From NCBI RefSeq assembly GCF_029637605.1, contig NZ_CP121261.1:1488001-1552000 (forward strand): a stretch of 64,000 bases of DNA, given 5' to 3'. Positions 62,885 through 64,000 of this stretch are shown here, in pieces. How positions within the stretch are numbered: position 1 is the first letter of the stretch; every line of letters starts with the position of its first letter. The position numbers were made by a program, and so were the translations under genes. This DNA is from Achromobacter spanius (GTDB lineage: Bacteria; Pseudomonadota; Gammaproteobacteria; Burkholderiales; Burkholderiaceae_B). Below the pieces are notes generated by a model, which ran no database searches, was not told the origin of the DNA, and saw only the letters and a program-made list of their open reading frames with translations.

Positions 62885-64000
62885 ATGCAAGACGACCCTC
62901 ACGACGCCTCCTACGACGCCCCCGATCCGTCCGAACTGTTGGCAACGTTGCCCGGCTACGCCGAGCTGCAATGCCAGTCGAACTTTTCCTTCCTGCAAGG
63001 CGCCTCGCACCCGGAAGAGCTGGTCGCGCGCGCCGCTGAACTGGGTTACGCCGCGCTGGCGCTGACCGACGAATGTTCGCTGGCCGGCGTGGTCCGCGCC
63101 CACATGGAGGCCAAGACCCAGAAGCTGCCCCTGATCATCGGCGCCACGTTCCAGTTGCGCGCCGCGCCCGACGCCGCCCCGCTGGGCCTGACCCTGCTGG
63201 CGCAAACCCGCGAAGGCTACGGCAACCTGTCCGAACTCATCACGCTGGCCCGCACCCGCGCGCCCAAGGGCGAATACCGCTTGGCCCCGGATGACCTGAC
63301 CCGTCCGCCCAAGGGCTCCGAGCACCTGCGCCAAGTACCGGAATGCCTGGCCATCCTGACCCCCGCTTACGGCACCGACGCCGACCGCCTGGCCGAGCAG
63401 GCGCGCTGGTTGGCGCGCGTGTTTCCCAACCGCGCCTGGGTCGGGCTGAATCTGCTGTACCGGTCGCGCGACGACCAGCACCGCGCCGCCGTCGAGCATG
63501 CCGCGCGCCAGGCCGATCTGCCCATCGTGGCCGTGGGCCAGGTGCAGATGCATGTGCGATCGCGCAAGCCCCTGCACGACACGCTGGCCGGCATCCGCAC
63601 GCGCCAGCCGGTGGCCCAATGCGGCTACGAATTATCCGAAAACGCCGAACAGCATCTGCGCACCCGCATGCGCCTGGCCAACCTGTATCCGCCCGACGCG
63701 CTGGCGCAAACGCTGGTGGTGGCGCGCCGCTGCGCGTTTTCACTGGACGAACTGCGCTACGAATATCCCGACGAGGTCGTCCCGCCCGGCCACACGCCCG
63801 CCACCTATCTGCGCCAGGAAACCCTGGCCGGCGCCGCCCGGCGCTTTCCCGCCGGGGTCCCGGAAAACGTGGCCGGCCAGATCGAAAGAGAGCTCGACCT
63901 GATCGGCGACCTGCACTACGAAGCCTACTTCCTGACCGTCTACGACATCGTCCAGTACGCGCGCAGCCAGGGCATTTTGTGCCAGGGCCGGGGGTCGGCC
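62885..64000 (+). CDS. dnaE2: Error-prone DNA polymerase DnaE2 (3' end outside the window)
   Basis: The first 372 codons of the replicative-type error-prone polymerase; the gene continues beyond the window. The N-terminal PHP domain is visible: YAELQCQSNFSFLQGASHPE, then LALTDECSLAGVVRAHMEAK, then LTLLAQTREGYGNLSELITL. It starts ten bases after the imuB stop and is the third gene of the LexA-controlled cassette. The reading frame stays open to the last base. Confidence 0.9.
   Translation, partial: MQDDPHDASYDAPDPSELLATLPGYAELQCQSNFSFLQGASHPEELVARAAELGYAALALTDECSLAGVVRAHMEAKTQKLPLIIGATFQLRAAPDAAPLGLTLLAQTREGYGNLSELITLARTRAPKGEYRLAPDDLTRPPKGSEHLRQVPECLAILTPAYGTDADRLAEQARWLARVFPNRAWVGLNLLYRSRDDQHRAAVEHAARQADLPIVAVGQVQMHVRSRKPLHDTLAGIRTRQPVAQCGYELSENAEQHLRTRMRLANLYPPDALAQTLVVARRCAFSLDELRYEYPDEVVPPGHTPATYLRQETLAGAARRFPAGVPENVAGQIERELDLIGDLHYEAYFLTVYDIVQYARSQGILCQGRGSA

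Overview
The window looks like the chromosome of a GC-rich Betaproteobacterium of the Alcaligenaceae, most like Achromobacter or Bordetella. This is inferred from the very GC-rich codon use, the Bug-type solute-binding protein, the two NodT-type efflux sets, the imuA-imuB-dnaE2 mutagenesis cassette and the giant filamentous-haemagglutinin gene. No rRNA or tRNA gene, CRISPR array or prophage was recognised.

Left part (1-23.4 kb), ordinary chromosome. After the tail of an Asp/Glu-racemase-like gene comes a glycerol locus: a six-gene ABC uptake operon on the minus strand (glpSTPQUV type), divergent from glpR-glpD, with AT-rich operator-like repeats between them. Two copies of a 178-179 bp palindromic repeat follow, the first of which supplies the glpD stop codon. 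Then come an HD-GYP phosphodiesterase, a DJ-1/PfpI protein, an MDR oxidoreductase, and a tripartite drug-efflux operon (TetR, HlyD lipoprotein, ABC ATPase, ABC-2 permease, NodT outer-membrane protein). A degenerate response regulator, a YbaK-like protein, a FUSC membrane protein, an NRDE protein, a small secreted protein and a MAPEG protein complete this part.

Accessory island (23.5-43.0 kb). The left end is an IS3-family transposase remnant split by a decayed IS256-family element; the right end carries an IS150-like orfA remnant. Between them, on the minus strand, lie a two-partner-secretion exoprotein of about 5012 residues (FhaB/CdiA type) with a variable C-terminal toxin-like tail, an overlapping immunity-gene candidate, and further downstream an orphan toxin tail plus a second overlapping immunity-gene candidate. 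The partner transporter gene (cdiB/fhaC) survives only as a 112-codon N-terminal stub. A low-GC kptA gene (RNA 2'-phosphotransferase) lies on the opposite strand between the two toxin/immunity modules. The locus looks like a contact-dependent inhibition system that has exchanged toxin modules and lost its dedicated transporter.

Right part (43-64 kb), ordinary chromosome. It contains a CPBP protease, an alkene reductase with an ArsR regulator, arfB, the queuosine genes queE-queD, a third copy of the palindromic repeat, and a MarR-controlled aromatic-acid-type efflux operon (FUSC, DUF1656, HlyD, NodT) ending in a clear terminator. A catabolic cluster follows (a duplicated-domain protein of unknown function, a TPP enzyme, a Bug receptor, an SDR and a divergent IclR regulator), with two matching palindromes at its head. 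Last come an esterase, an amino-acid permease, and the LexA-boxed imuA-imuB-dnaE2 cassette, which runs off the end of the window.
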